From the NCBI RefSeq assembly GCF_004217495.1, contig NZ_SHLC01000001.1, positions 806,001 to 870,000 on the forward strand: a stretch of 64,000 nucleotides of DNA, read 5' to 3'. Every line of letters starts with the position of its first letter. The stretch's first letter is position 1. This document shows positions 1 to 7,793 of the stretch, piece by piece. The stretch comes from Microterricola gilva. Its GTDB lineage: Bacteria > Actinomycetota > Actinomycetes > Actinomycetales > Microbacteriaceae. Position numbers and translations under genes: made by a program. Under the pieces are notes generated by a model. It saw only the letters and a program-made list of their open reading frames with translations. It had not been told where the DNA came from and searched no databases.

Positions 1-702
1 CTAGTTCTTCGTCGTCGCCTTGCTGAGCACGGCGAAGCCGGCGACCCCGGCGAGCACGGTCGGCACCAGCGACCACGCGGCGAGGCCGATCGCTCCACTC
101 TCCGTGGCCCAGGCGCCGATGGCCGCCCAGCTGTTCGTGTAGGTGATGAGCGCGAAGCCGCCGACGAGCGCGACGCCGCCGAGCACCCAGAACAACACCA
201 TGCCGTTGACGCGCCAGCGCATGTAGATCGTGGCGATGGCGGCGCCGACGAAGCAGCAGAACAGCTGCAGCGTGAAGAACAGGAACCAGTAGGCGAGTGG
301 GCTCGCGTCCGGCCCGAGCACGGTGAAGATCGTGCCGTTCAGCCACCAGCCGTCGCTGGCGATCTCGATCGCCGCCAGCGCGGTCAGCACCAGTGCGTTG
401 CCCGCGCCGATGAGGGCGAAGGTGAGCGCGGTGCCGAGGTAGAAGTCGCGGCGGGTCACACTGAAGCCGAGCGCGAAGGGGAAGGTGAGGTTGATCGACA
501 TGATCGCCGCCACCATCAGGTAGATGAAGATCGAGCCGACGGCGCCGCTTGCGACGCCGATGCCGGTCACGCCGACCGAGCGCAGGATCATCCAGATCGC
601 GAGGGTCATGGCGAAGGCCGTGCCCATGATGATCCACGGCAGCACGATGTAGGTCCAGCGGTTCACGAGGTGCAAGCGCACGACGTTCCAGATGCGAGTC
701 AT
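1..702 (-). CDS. ABC transporter permease (YtrA-type GntR/ABC unit)
   Basis: A 233-residue polytopic membrane protein with about six hydrophobic segments and no soluble domain. It is the third gene of a leftward unit made of a GntR regulator, an ABC ATPase and this permease, so it is probably the membrane half of an ABC-2 type exporter. The ATG at 702 was chosen because the upstream codons in this frame run into the ATPase gene and a purine-rich AAGGA lies about 10 nt before it. The stop codon occupies the first three bases of the window, so the gene is complete. The substrate cannot be told from sequence; related units respond to cell-envelope stress or antibiotics. Confidence 0.8.
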   Translation of the reverse strand: MTRIWNVVRLHLVNRWTYIVLPWIIMGTAFAMTLAIWMILRSVGVTGIGVASGAVGSIFIYLMVAAIMSINLTFPFALGFSVTRRDFYLGTALTFALIGAGNALVLTALAAIEIASDGWWLNGTIFTVLGPDASPLAYWFLFFTLQLFCCFVGAAIATIYMRWRVNGMVLFWVLGGVALVGGFALITYTNSWAAIGAWATESGAIGLAAWSLVPTVLAGVAGFAVLSKATTKN

Positions 703-736
703 GGTTGGTGTCCTTACTCTGTTGTTTCTGGGCCGC

Positions 737-1645
737 TCAGGCCGAGGCCTGGAACTCGTGGGCGGACGTGTTGGTTGTGCGCACGATGAGTTGCTGCAGC
801 GAGACGGGCAGCAGCTCGAGGCCGGATTCTGCGGCATCCGCGCGTTCGAACGCGTTCAGCTGCCCCTGAATGGTGACGGATGCCAGCCCGCCGATGCTCT
901 CGCTGTGCAACAGTTCGCGGCCGGCGGTGAAGCGCTCGACGGCGGCACGGGTGCCCGCGACGGTCGTGGCCGAGCCGCGCAGGGTGTCGGCCTCCTCGTC
1001 GATGATGATGCGGCCGTGGTCGATCACGAGCACGTGCTCGAGCAGGTTGCTCACCTCGTCGATCAGGTGGGTGGAGAGGATGACGGTGCGCGGGTGTTCG
1101 GCGTAGTCGCTGAGCAGGCGATCGTAGAAGATCTGTCTGGCGACGGCGTCGAGACCGAGGTACGGCTCGTCGAAGAAGGTGAGCGGCGCACGCGAGGCGA
1201 GGCCGACGATGACGCCGACTGCCGAGAGCTGGCCGCGGGAGAGCTTCTTCATCGCTCGGTTCAGCGGAACGCCGAACTCCTCGATCAACTGCTCCGCGAA
1301 GGCGGCATCCCAGTTCTTGAAGAACCAGGGTGCGCTGCGGAAGACGTGCTTGGCACGGAACTCGTCCGGGTACTTCTGGCTCTCCTTGATGAAGCAGATG
1401 TTCCTGAGGACCGCGGCATTCTCGACAGGGCTCGCGCCGAAGACGTCGATCGTGCCGGACGTGGCGAAATCCTGGCCGGTGAGCAACTGCATCAGCGTCG
1501 TCTTGCCCGCGCCGTTGCGACCGAGCAGGCCGTAGATCGTGTTCTCGCGCACGGTGAAGCTCACGTCGTCGACCGCGGTGACCTGGCCAAAACGCTTGCT
1601 GAGGTTGGCGACCGAGACGACGTCGCCTGCTGTCGTTGGGTTCAT
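737..1645 (-). CDS. ABC transporter ATP-binding protein
   Basis: A 302-residue ABC ATPase that should power the permease encoded just downstream. Walker A is GRNGAGKTT (residues 42-50). The signature is the variant LSRGQ (135-139) and Walker B is LTFFDEP (155-161). Variant signatures of this kind occur in single-domain ABC-2 exporter ATPases such as the YtrB/EcsA group. The start codon overlaps the end of the GntR gene by 4 nt (ATGA), so the two are translationally coupled. A gap of 34 nt separates it from the permease. The C-terminal ~80 residues are a typical accessory region. Substrate unknown. Confidence 0.9.
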   Translation of the reverse strand: MNPTTAGDVVSVANLSKRFGQVTAVDDVSFTVRENTIYGLLGRNGAGKTTLMQLLTGQDFATSGTIDVFGASPVENAAVLRNICFIKESQKYPDEFRAKHVFRSAPWFFKNWDAAFAEQLIEEFGVPLNRAMKKLSRGQLSAVGVIVGLASRAPLTFFDEPYLGLDAVARQIFYDRLLSDYAEHPRTVILSTHLIDEVSNLLEHVLVIDHGRIIIDEEADTLRGSATTVAGTRAAVERFTAGRELLHSESIGGLASVTIQGQLNAFERADAAESGLELLPVSLQQLIVRTTNTSAHEFQASA

Positions 1646-2124
1646 GAGTGTGCCTCTTTCGGCTGTGCGTGTGTCGGGCTGTCGGTTGTGAGCGATGCGT
1701 GTGCGCGTTGCGGGGCGGCTCGTTGCGAGGTCGTCCGCTGAGCGTCGACCCAGTTGTCGGATGCCAGGGCGGCCGCCTCATCAAGCAGCAGTTCGCCGAG
1801 TCGGGTGGGGGAGATGTCGAGCTTGGATGCCTCGGCCAACAGCGGCCTGAGGTACTCAAGGCTGAATCGCGCTCGCCGCTTCTCGAGCAGGCGCTCGCGG
1901 GCCCCGCCCGCAACGAACATTCCGATGCCGCGTTTCTTGTAGAGGATGCCGTCATCCACGAGCAGGTTCACGCCCTTGCCGGCGGTGGCGGGGTTGATCC
2001 GATAGAACGCCGCGAACTCGTTCGTCGACGGCACCTGACTCTCCTCCGCCAGTTCACCGGCGATGATGTCGTCCTCGACGCGCTCGGCGATCTGCACGAA
2101 GATCGGGCGATCGTCGCTGATCAC
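1642..2124 (-). CDS. GntR-family transcriptional regulator, YtrA subfamily
   Basis: 160 residues. The N-terminal ~70 residues are a winged helix of GntR type: a start like DRPIFVQIAERVEDDI, then VPSTNEFAAFYRINPATAGKGVNLLVDDGILY. Only a short C-terminal tail follows, not a FCD or UTRA ligand domain, which is the YtrA architecture. YtrA proteins usually repress their own ABC transporter operon, and the gene is the first of such a unit here (4-nt overlap with the ATPase). It starts with GTG, preceded by GAGG at about 7 nt. A 15-codon upstream ORF overlaps this GTG. The last ~30 residues are rich in Ser, Thr, Gln and Ala and look disordered. Confidence 0.85.
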   Translation of the reverse strand: MISDDRPIFVQIAERVEDDIIAGELAEESQVPSTNEFAAFYRINPATAGKGVNLLVDDGILYKKRGIGMFVAGGARERLLEKRRARFSLEYLRPLLAEASKLDISPTRLGELLLDEAAALASDNWVDAQRTTSQRAAPQRAHASLTTDSPTHAQPKEAHS

Positions 2125-2168
2125 CGCAGGCCTCGAATCACGCCCGGCTTCGTCGGTTCATTACCCAT
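2121..2168 (-). CDS. Possible 15-codon leader ORF upstream of the GntR gene
   Basis: An ATG at 2168 opens a reading frame for MGNEPTKPGVIRGLR. Its TGA overlaps the GTG start of the GntR regulator (GTGA), the same junction as between real genes in this operon. AT-rich sequence with TAGTT motifs lies directly upstream and could be the promoter. It may be a leader peptide that couples translation to the regulator, or chance; there is no homology evidence. Confidence 0.3.
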   Translation of the reverse strand: MGNEPTKPGVIRGLR

Positions 2169-2210
2169 GTAACTAACCAACTACGTCGATCCCCGTTTGT
2201 CAAGCGATCC

Positions 2211-2390
2211 GCCGGTGGAGCTTGTCGAAACTCCGCTGGCTGAGTCCGTCGAAACCCGCTGGTTGAGCCTGTCGAACCCCCGCCTACCCCTCGCTGGTTG
2301 AGCCTGTCGAAACCCGTTGGGTGAGCTGTCGAAGCCCGCTGGTTGAGCTTGTCGAAACCCCGCCGTATCCGCCCACCCCGCTGGTCGAGT
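2211..2390. repeat. Cluster of short REP-like repeats
   Basis: Six to seven degenerate copies of a ~23-bp unit with core GGTTGAGCCTGTCGAAACCC lie head to tail, at 2211, 2236, 2258, 2292, 2315 and 2338 and in a more diverged form at 2380. Spacing is uneven and the ends are partly complementary (GGTT...AACC). Together with the dispersed repeat that follows, they fill the 450-bp gap between the GntR gene and the HNH gene. Confidence 0.75.
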
Positions 2391-2463
2391 AGCGCGACGC
2401 GCAGCGTTGCGAAAGGCGGCAGCCGACTCCCAGGCAACCCCGGGAACCGCCACCGATGCTGGT
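2391..2463 (+). repeat. Dispersed ~70-bp intergenic repeat, copy 1
   Basis: It contains the core GCGAAAGGCGGCAGCC and ends in CCGATGCTGGTG. The same arrangement (core, ~30 variable bases, then GATGCT) recurs at 39249-39318 on the minus strand and at 56414-56487 on the plus strand, always between genes. Function unknown. Confidence 0.7.
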
Positions 2464-2561
2464 GCGGCGTCGATCCGCGACCACCTGTTGTGCACAGGCA
2501 ACGGTTCCCGGAAAGTTATCCACATCAGGCCTTTTTCCTAGGCGCTCACCTCTCGCCGGGG

Positions 2562-2567
2562 TAAAAT
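2562..2567 (+). promoter_or_regulatory. -10 box TAAAAT, leaderless start of the HNH gene
   Basis: TAAAAT ends 7 nt before the ATG at 2575, so transcription should begin at or next to the start codon. Confidence 0.5.
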
Positions 2568-2574
2568 TGAACCC

Positions 2575-3996
2575 ATGGGAACGCCGACGGACGCAGTCAA
2601 CGAGGCACACGGCCTGCTGCTCTCCGCCCTCGCTGACACCGATGTTCGACTGCTGCGCAACGACGCCCTGCTGGAGTTCACCGCCGCGGCCGAGGCTGCC
2701 GGCCGCGCCGTCGACGCTCTCCGCATCCAGGCCGCCGCCGAGGTCGCGTTCCACTCCCGCCCCGAACTCGGCGAGGACCGGCTCTCGGCGAAGAAGGGGT
2801 GCCGGAACGCGGTTGAACTCCTGTCCCGGATCAGCCTCGCCTCGGAACGCACCCTGACGCAGCGGATGCGGCTTGGCGAAGCGACCCGTCCCAGACTGGC
2901 CCTGAGTGGCGAGACGATGCCGGCCCGCTTCGACCGGATCGCCGACGCTCTCGGCACGGGATCCATTGGTTACGACAGTGCCGCGGCAATCATCGACACC
3001 CTGGACCCGATCCGGGGTCGAGTCGGCGACCTCAACGTGGCGCACGCCGAGACGGCGCTCGTCGCCGCCGCCACCGGGCCCACGGTCGAATCACCGGTGC
3101 CGTTCGCCGCCGACGAGATTCGCGGCCAGGCGCGGGTCTGGGAGACCGTGCTCGATGAGGACGGCACCGTCCCGGCGGAGGAGCGGGCCATGCTGGCGCG
3201 CGGTATCAGCGCCGGGGTGACCCGGGACGGGGTCGTGCACCGCAAGATGACCCTGCTGCCCGAGATCGACGCCAAGTTCGAAACCCTGCTGAACGCGTAT
3301 CTGAACCCGCGCAGTAAACCGTCTTTCAACGACCCCGACCCAGATGCGCCGAAAGACCCCCGGGCGAGCGCGCAGGCCCGCCACGATGTGTTCGCGAGCC
3401 TGATCGATGGGGCCGCCCGGAGTGCGTCTGCACCGACGATCGGTGGGGCGGCGCCGACGGTACTCGTCTCGGTGCGGCAGGCCGACCTCGACGCCGGTAC
3501 CGGGGTCGGGTTCGTTGAGGGCTGTGAGGCCCCGATTTCCATGCGGGCGGTGGAGCAGTTCGTGTGCGCCGGTGGGCAGCAACATGTGGTGATCGGCCCG
3601 GACGGCACGATCAACTGCATTGGGAGCAACGACCGGGTCTTCAATGCCACCCAGCGGCGGGCGATCACCCTCCGCGATGGTGGCTGCATCATCCCGGGCT
3701 GCTCGATCCCGGCCGCGTGGAGTGAGATCCACCACGTGAAGGCGTATCGGGATGGTGGCGAAACCGAGACGTGCAACGGAGTCCTGCTCTGTTGGTTCCA
3801 TCACCGCACGATCGAGACCAACGGCTGGCAGATCCTCATGATCGACGGCGTCCCGCACGTGAAACCGCCGCCCTGGCTGCGGAACGGACGCTCCGACGCC
3901 GACACCCCCTGGCGAAGATCGACCAAGTCCCGCACCCAACAAGCTGATCTGCTTCAGCAAGAACAGCAAACGGCGCCACTCCCCACGCTGGCTTGA
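2575..3996 (+). CDS. DUF222 / HNH endonuclease domain protein (13E12 repeat family)
   Basis: 473 residues. The N-terminal ~300 residues are the alpha-helical DUF222 region (signs include GDLNVAHAETALVAAA). A C-terminal HNH domain spans residues 371-413, with CIIPGC, the SEIHHV histidines (385-388), N401 and FHHRTI. The two Cys pairs and the His/Asn residues needed for metal binding are all present, so the nuclease fold looks intact. Proteins of this family are multicopy in actinobacteria and their role is not established; homing or mobile-element functions have been suspected. The last residues (TLA) and the stop codon are encoded by the first bases of the tandem repeat array that follows. 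The transcript is probably leaderless. Confidence 0.9.
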   Translation: MGTPTDAVNEAHGLLLSALADTDVRLLRNDALLEFTAAAEAAGRAVDALRIQAAAEVAFHSRPELGEDRLSAKKGCRNAVELLSRISLASERTLTQRMRLGEATRPRLALSGETMPARFDRIADALGTGSIGYDSAAAIIDTLDPIRGRVGDLNVAHAETALVAAATGPTVESPVPFAADEIRGQARVWETVLDEDGTVPAEERAMLARGISAGVTRDGVVHRKMTLLPEIDAKFETLLNAYLNPRSKPSFNDPDPDAPKDPRASAQARHDVFASLIDGAARSASAPTIGGAAPTVLVSVRQADLDAGTGVGFVEGCEAPISMRAVEQFVCAGGQQHVVIGPDGTINCIGSNDRVFNATQRRAITLRDGGCIIPGCSIPAAWSEIHHVKAYRDGGETETCNGVLLCWFHHRTIETNGWQILMIDGVPHVKPPPWLRNGRSDADTPWRRSTKSRTQQADLLQQEQQTAPLPTLA

Positions 3997-5041
3997 GCGA
4001 GCGGCGCCGCGACGAAGGAGCAGCGACGCCCGCGAAGCCCCGAGCGGATCCGCCGACACTGCGGCTGCGGCATCCGGGCGACCCGATCTGGTCAGACGCT
4101 CAGGGCTTCGGGGGCGGCCTCGTTCCTCGGCTGCTCCCTCAAGCCAGCGCGCACACGAACGCCCATCTCCACGCTGGCTTGAGCGAGCGGCGCCGCGACG
4201 AAGGAGCAGCGACGCACGCGAAGCCCCGAGCGGATCCGCCGACTGGTCTGCGGCATCCATGGCGACCGGATCCGGTCAGGCGCTCAGGGCTTCGGGGGCG
4301 GCCTCGTTCCTCGCCTGCTCCCTCAAGCCAGCGTGAGAGTGGGCGTGGGCGAGACGCCGCCTGCACGCTGGCTTGAGCGAGCGGCGCCGCGACGAAGGAG
4401 CAGCGACGCACGCGAAGCCCCGAGCGGATCCGCCGACACTGCGGCTGCGGCATCCGGGGCAACCCGATCCGGTCAGACGCTCAGGGCTTCGGTCGCTGGC
4501 GCTCCCTCCAGTCAGAGTGCATATGAACGACCATCTCCACGCTGGCTTGAGCGAGCGGCGCCGCGACGAAGGAGCAGCGACGCACGCGAAGCCCTGAGCG
4601 GACCCACCGACACGGCGGCTGCGGCATCCGGCAACCCGATCCGGTCAGGCGCTCAGGGCTTCGGGGGCGGCCTCGTTCCTCGGCTGCTCCCTCGAGCCAG
4701 CGTGCATATGAACGCCCATCTCCACGCTGGCTTGAGCGAGCGGCGCCGCGACGAAGGAGCAGCGACGCACGCGAAGCCCTGAGCGGACCCACCGACACGG
4801 CGGCTGCGGCATCCGGCAACCCGATCCGGTCAGGCGCTCAGGGCTTCGGGGGCGGCCTCGTTCCTCGGCTGCTCCCTCGAGCCAGCGTGCATATGAACGC
4901 GCATCCCCACGCTGGCTCGAGCGAGCGGCGCCGCGACGAAGGAGCAGCGACGCACGCGAAGCCCCGAGCGGACCCGCCCGCACTGCAGCCTTGAGATCCA
5001 GCGTGCCCAAGCGCTCAGGGCTTGGGTCGCTTGCGCTCCCT
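3984..5041 (+). repeat. Array of six tandem ~185-bp imperfectly palindromic repeats
   Basis: Copies start with CACGCTGGCTTGAGCGAGC at 3984, 4170, 4364, 4538, 4723 and 4908 (spacings 186, 194, 174, 185, 185). Each copy has a left arm of ~63 nt ending GAAGCCCYGAGCG, a ~50-nt middle, and a right arm beginning CGCTCAGGGCTTCGG and ending GCCAGCGTG. The right arm is an imperfect reverse complement of the left. A conserved ~18-nt spacer (CATATGAACGCCCATCTC) links most copies. Copies 4 and 5 are nearly identical; copies 3 and 6 have degraded right arms. Open frames across this region translate the repeat and are not credible genes. The array fills the gap between the HNH gene and the membrane protein gene. 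Confidence 0.9.
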
Positions 5042-5064
5042 TATCCGCCGTGAGCGCCGCCGCG

Positions 5065-5544
5065 CTACCGGAGATTCGCCGGCGTCTGGAACTTCGGCTC
5101 CCGGATCAGGGCGGGCAGTTTGCGAAGCCGAATCGCGGAGTTCAAGTACAGATAGGCCAGTGTGGCGAAGCCGATGCTGTCAATGATCGTGACCGCGACG
5201 CCTTGGGACGGCCGAGCGCCTTCGGGGTCGAGAACGGGGGACAGGGCGAAGGACAGCACGACATACGTGAAGAGGATGCCGAGCACCCAACTCAGTCGAG
5301 GTCGAGCCGTCATCCTCCACCATGCGCGTCGGGGCGGGACCGGTTCGCCCCTGGCGCGGAACAGTCGAGCGCCAACAAGGAAGCTAACGATCGTGACGAG
5401 AGAGTTCAGCACGCTGGCGACGAGCATCGGTGTGCCGAGCCCCCGCAACAGCGCCCCGATTGCGAAATTGATCGACAGTGCACCGAGCACGTAGAGCAGC
5501 TTCGTGTACCACCGGGTGATGCGGATGTCCCAGAGTCGCTTCAT
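5065..5544 (-). CDS. Hypothetical four-helix membrane protein
   Basis: 159 residues, starting MKRLWDIRITRWYTK. About four transmembrane segments are visible: LLYVLGALSINFAIGALL, LVASVLNSLVTIVSFLVG, WVLGILFTYVVLSFAL and a last one around IIDSIGFATLAYLYLN. A basic stretch separates the second and third. The family is not recognised. The ATG at 5544 has GAGG five nt upstream; longer starts at 5601 or 5622 are open but lack a good site. It is divergent from the P-loop kinase gene, and its 3' end abuts the repeat array. Confidence 0.6.
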   Translation of the reverse strand: MKRLWDIRITRWYTKLLYVLGALSINFAIGALLRGLGTPMLVASVLNSLVTIVSFLVGARLFRARGEPVPPRRAWWRMTARPRLSWVLGILFTYVVLSFALSPVLDPEGARPSQGVAVTIIDSIGFATLAYLYLNSAIRLRKLPALIREPKFQTPANLR

Positions 5545-5638
5545 TGCTTCCTCGCCGTCGCGGAGTGCTTTTCGCTCAGCGTAGCCGCGCCGCCCTGCCA
5601 TGGCTGTCGCCACACGCCTCACCGGTCAGACGCTCCGC

Positions 5639-5644
5639 TATCGT
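5639..5644 (+). promoter_or_regulatory. -10 box TATCGT, leaderless start of the P-loop kinase gene
   Basis: The box ends 6 nt before the ATG at 5651. There is no Shine-Dalgarno sequence, which supports this start over the ATG at 5600. Confidence 0.4.
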
Positions 5645-5650
5645 CGGACA

Positions 5651-6226
5651 ATGGTTACCGCCGAAGACTTGCCGGAGTTGATTCAGGACGAGCGCCGGAG
5701 AGCCGGTCGCCCGATCACAGTCGGCATCTCGGGGTACTGCGGCTCGGGCAAGTCCACGCTCGCGCGTCACCTCGCCGCTGTCATCCCAGGCAGCCTACGA
5801 ATGCGCGGTGACGACTTTCTTGACCCAGCTCGATCCCACCAGCGATCCCATGACTGGGATGGGGTGGAGCGCGAACGGCTCGTCACGGACGTTCTTGCGC
5901 CCTTTCAAGAATCCCGTGCCTCGCAATTCCAACGCTATGACTGGTCGAGGCGCGAACTCGGCGCCGTTGAGAGGCTGCCTCTGGCCGACGTTCTCCTGGT
6001 CGATCTGATCGGACTCTTCCACCCGCAGGCGTTGAAGCACCTCGATGTGACGTTCTGGATGGACGTCGACCTGACGGTCGCGACTGAGCGCGGCATGGCG
6101 CGAGACCAGTCGTTGGGCCGTAATCATGAGTCGCTGTGGCGAGATGTGTGGATTCCCAACGAGCGCGACTTCGGCGCCGAGTTCGATCCACGATCGGCGG
6201 CGGAGTTCTTCGTCACGGCGGAGTGA
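5651..6226 (+). CDS. Uridine kinase-like P-loop NTPase
   Basis: 191 residues. Walker A is GYCGSGKST (around residues 27-35), followed by MRGDDFLDP, the position where uridine kinase-like enzymes carry a catalytic Asp. A hydrophobic strand ADVLLVDLIGLF resembles the base of the nucleoside-binding region. The overall pattern fits the uridine kinase / phosphoribulokinase-like family found as small stand-alone proteins in actinobacteria. The real substrate is unknown; a nucleoside or another small alcohol is possible. It stands alone, divergent from the membrane protein and 45 nt before the amidase gene, which has its own promoter. Confidence 0.75.
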   Translation: MVTAEDLPELIQDERRRAGRPITVGISGYCGSGKSTLARHLAAVIPGSLRMRGDDFLDPARSHQRSHDWDGVERERLVTDVLAPFQESRASQFQRYDWSRRELGAVERLPLADVLLVDLIGLFHPQALKHLDVTFWMDVDLTVATERGMARDQSLGRNHESLWRDVWIPNERDFGAEFDPRSAAEFFVTAE

Positions 6227-6259
6227 GTCGTGGAGTGTCGAGCCGAGCGGCGTCCGCAA

Positions 6260-6265
6260 TAGGCT
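6260..6265 (+). promoter_or_regulatory. -10 box TAGGCT, leaderless start of the amidase gene
   Basis: TAGGCT ends 6 nt before the ATG at 6272. The same CGCAATAGGCT block precedes the aldo/keto reductase at 58971. Confidence 0.55.
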
Positions 6266-6271
6266 CGGGGG

Positions 6272-7699
6272 ATGGCTGAACTGCACGACCTCACCGCGCT
6301 CGACCAATGGCAGGCGTTGCAGAAGGGCGAGTTCTCGCCGCTCGATCTCACCGAGCACTACCTCGCCCGCATCGAGCGCCTGAACCCCGAGCTGGGTGCC
6401 TTCGTCACGGTGACACCGGATGCCGCCCGCGCCCGTGCCGCGGAAGTCGAGCAGTCCGTGCCGTGCACAGCGCCGATCTGGGGCCTCCCGTTCGGCGACA
6501 AGGACCTCGAGATGCGCGCCGGCGTGCCGACCCGCTTCGGCTCCCGCCTCTTCGCCGACTTCGTGCCGCCGATCTCCGACGAGATCGTTGAGGCGCTGGA
6601 CACCGCCGGCGGCGTGAGCCTCGGCAAGACGGCCACGCCCGAGTTCGGGCTGCCGAGCTACACCGAGAGCCTGGCCGGGCCGCCTGCCCGCAACCCGTGG
6701 GATCCGACGCTCGGCTCCGGGGGCTCGAGCGGCGGTGCCGCTGTGGCCGTGGCATCGGGAATGCTGCCGTTCGCGCCGGGCAGCGACGGCGGGGGATCCG
6801 TGCGTATTCCCGCAGCGGCATGTGGCCTGGTCGGGCTGAAACCCTCCCGCGGACGCGTGCCGGGCGGCAGCGCGATCGACTCGCTCGCCGGCCTCGCGGT
6901 GCCCGGACCGCTTGCCCGCACCGCCTCCGACGCGGCCCTGTTGTTCGACGCCATGATCGCTCCGAGCGGCTACCCGGTCGACCACCACTACGCCCTGCGT
7001 GCGCCAGGCGACGACGGCCCGTTCCTGGCCGCGGCGGTGCGTGGCGAGGGCCGTTTCCAGCTCGGTGTGATGACGACATCCGCCTGGGACAGCGCATACG
7101 ACATCACGATCGCTCCCGAGGCGCGGCAGGCCCTCGCCGACGCCGTCGCCGCCTTCTCCACGATGGGCCACGGCATCGAGGAGACTGCACTCGAACCCGA
7201 CGATAGCTTCGCGCCGGCGTTCCGCACGATCTGGCAGGCCGGCGCCGCCTCGATCCCCGCCGAGACCCCGGAGCAGGAGGAACTGCTCGAGCCGCTCACG
7301 CGCTGGCTCATGCACCGTGGGCGCGAGCTCAGCGCACGCACCCTCGCCGAGGCGCTCAAGACGCTCGCGGCCTATGAGCGCTCGCTCATCCGCCAGCTCT
7401 CCCGCTTCGACGCCGTGCTCACCCCGGCGCTCGCGCTCACCCCGCGACCGATCGGCTGGTACGACTCCGAGGACGGCGAACGCAATTTCGCCCAGCAGGT
7501 GCAGTACACGCCGTTCACCTCGATGCTCAACGTCAGCGGTCTGCCCGCGATCGTGCTGCCGATATCCGAGACGGATGCCGGGCTGCCCATGGGCGTACAG
7601 ATCATCGGGCGCCCTGGCGGCGAGGCGACGCTGCTCGCCCTCGGAGCGCAGCTCGAGCGCCGCGTGCACTGGGAGCGCCGGCATCCGCAGGGCTGGTGA
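6272..7699 (+). CDS. Amidase (amidase signature family)
   Basis: 475 residues, the usual length for the amidase signature family, which hydrolyses carboxamides. The Ser-cisSer-Lys triad is visible: Lys77 in PFGDKD, the GSGGSSGGA loop (149-156) with the cis-Ser, and the nucleophile Ser176 in [11 protein letters not shown]. The C-terminal half is typical of the family ([13 protein letters not shown], then [13 protein letters not shown]). It is not part of a gatCAB operon, so a role in Glu-tRNA amidation is unlikely; a small-molecule amide is more probable. Transcribed alone from a leaderless promoter. It ends 31 nt before the first iron box of the next operon. Confidence 0.88.
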   Translation: MAELHDLTALDQWQALQKGEFSPLDLTEHYLARIERLNPELGAFVTVTPDAARARAAEVEQSVPCTAPIWGLPFGDKDLEMRAGVPTRFGSRLFADFVPPISDEIVEALDTAGGVSLGKTATPEFGLPSYTESLAGPPARNPWDPTLGSGGSSGGAAVAVASGMLPFAPGSDGGGSVRIPAAACGLVGLKPSRGRVPGGSAIDSLAGLAVPGPLARTASDAALLFDAMIAPSGYPVDHHYALRAPGDDGPFLAAAVRGEGRFQLGVMTTSAWDSAYDITIAPEARQALADAVAAFSTMGHGIEETALEPDDSFAPAFRTIWQAGAASIPAETPEQEELLEPLTRWLMHRGRELSARTLAEALKTLAAYERSLIRQLSRFDAVLTPALALTPRPIGWYDSEDGERNFAQQVQYTPFTSMLNVSGLPAIVLPISETDAGLPMGVQIIGRPGGEATLLALGAQLERRVHWERRHPQGW

Positions 7700-7730
7700 T
7701 CGTCGAGGGCACATGGGGAACAGGGTGCCG

Positions 7731-7749
7731 TTTGGTTAGGCAATCCTCA
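7731..7749 (+). promoter_or_regulatory. DtxR/IdeR-type iron box, upstream copy
   Basis: TTTGGTTAGGCAATCCTCA matches 15 of 19 positions of the DtxR/IdeR consensus TTAGGTTAGGCTAACCTAA. It lies just upstream of the -35 element of the siderophore uptake operon. Confidence 0.7.
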
Positions 7750-7765
7750 CTTGAACTTGACAAGG

Positions 7766-7784
7766 TTATCTAAGGCTTACCTAA
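7766..7784 (+). promoter_or_regulatory. DtxR/IdeR-type iron box over the promoter
   Basis: TTATCTAAGGCTTACCTAA matches 15 of 19 consensus positions. It sits between TTGACA (7757-7762) and overlaps the -10 TAAAAT (7782-7787), which ends 6 nt before the ATG at 7794. Iron-loaded repressor bound here would block RNA polymerase, so the operon should be expressed under iron starvation. Confidence 0.8.
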
Positions 7785-7793
7785 AATGGGGGA

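Noticed and set aside
2211-2390. Possible CRISPR array
   Set aside because: The repeated units abut with uneven spacing and are degenerate; there are no unique spacers of constant length and no cas genes.
3993-5010. Several open frames within the 185-bp repeat array, on both strands
   Set aside because: They repeat the same Arg/Ala-rich peptides because they translate the repeat, and no start site or known domain supports them.
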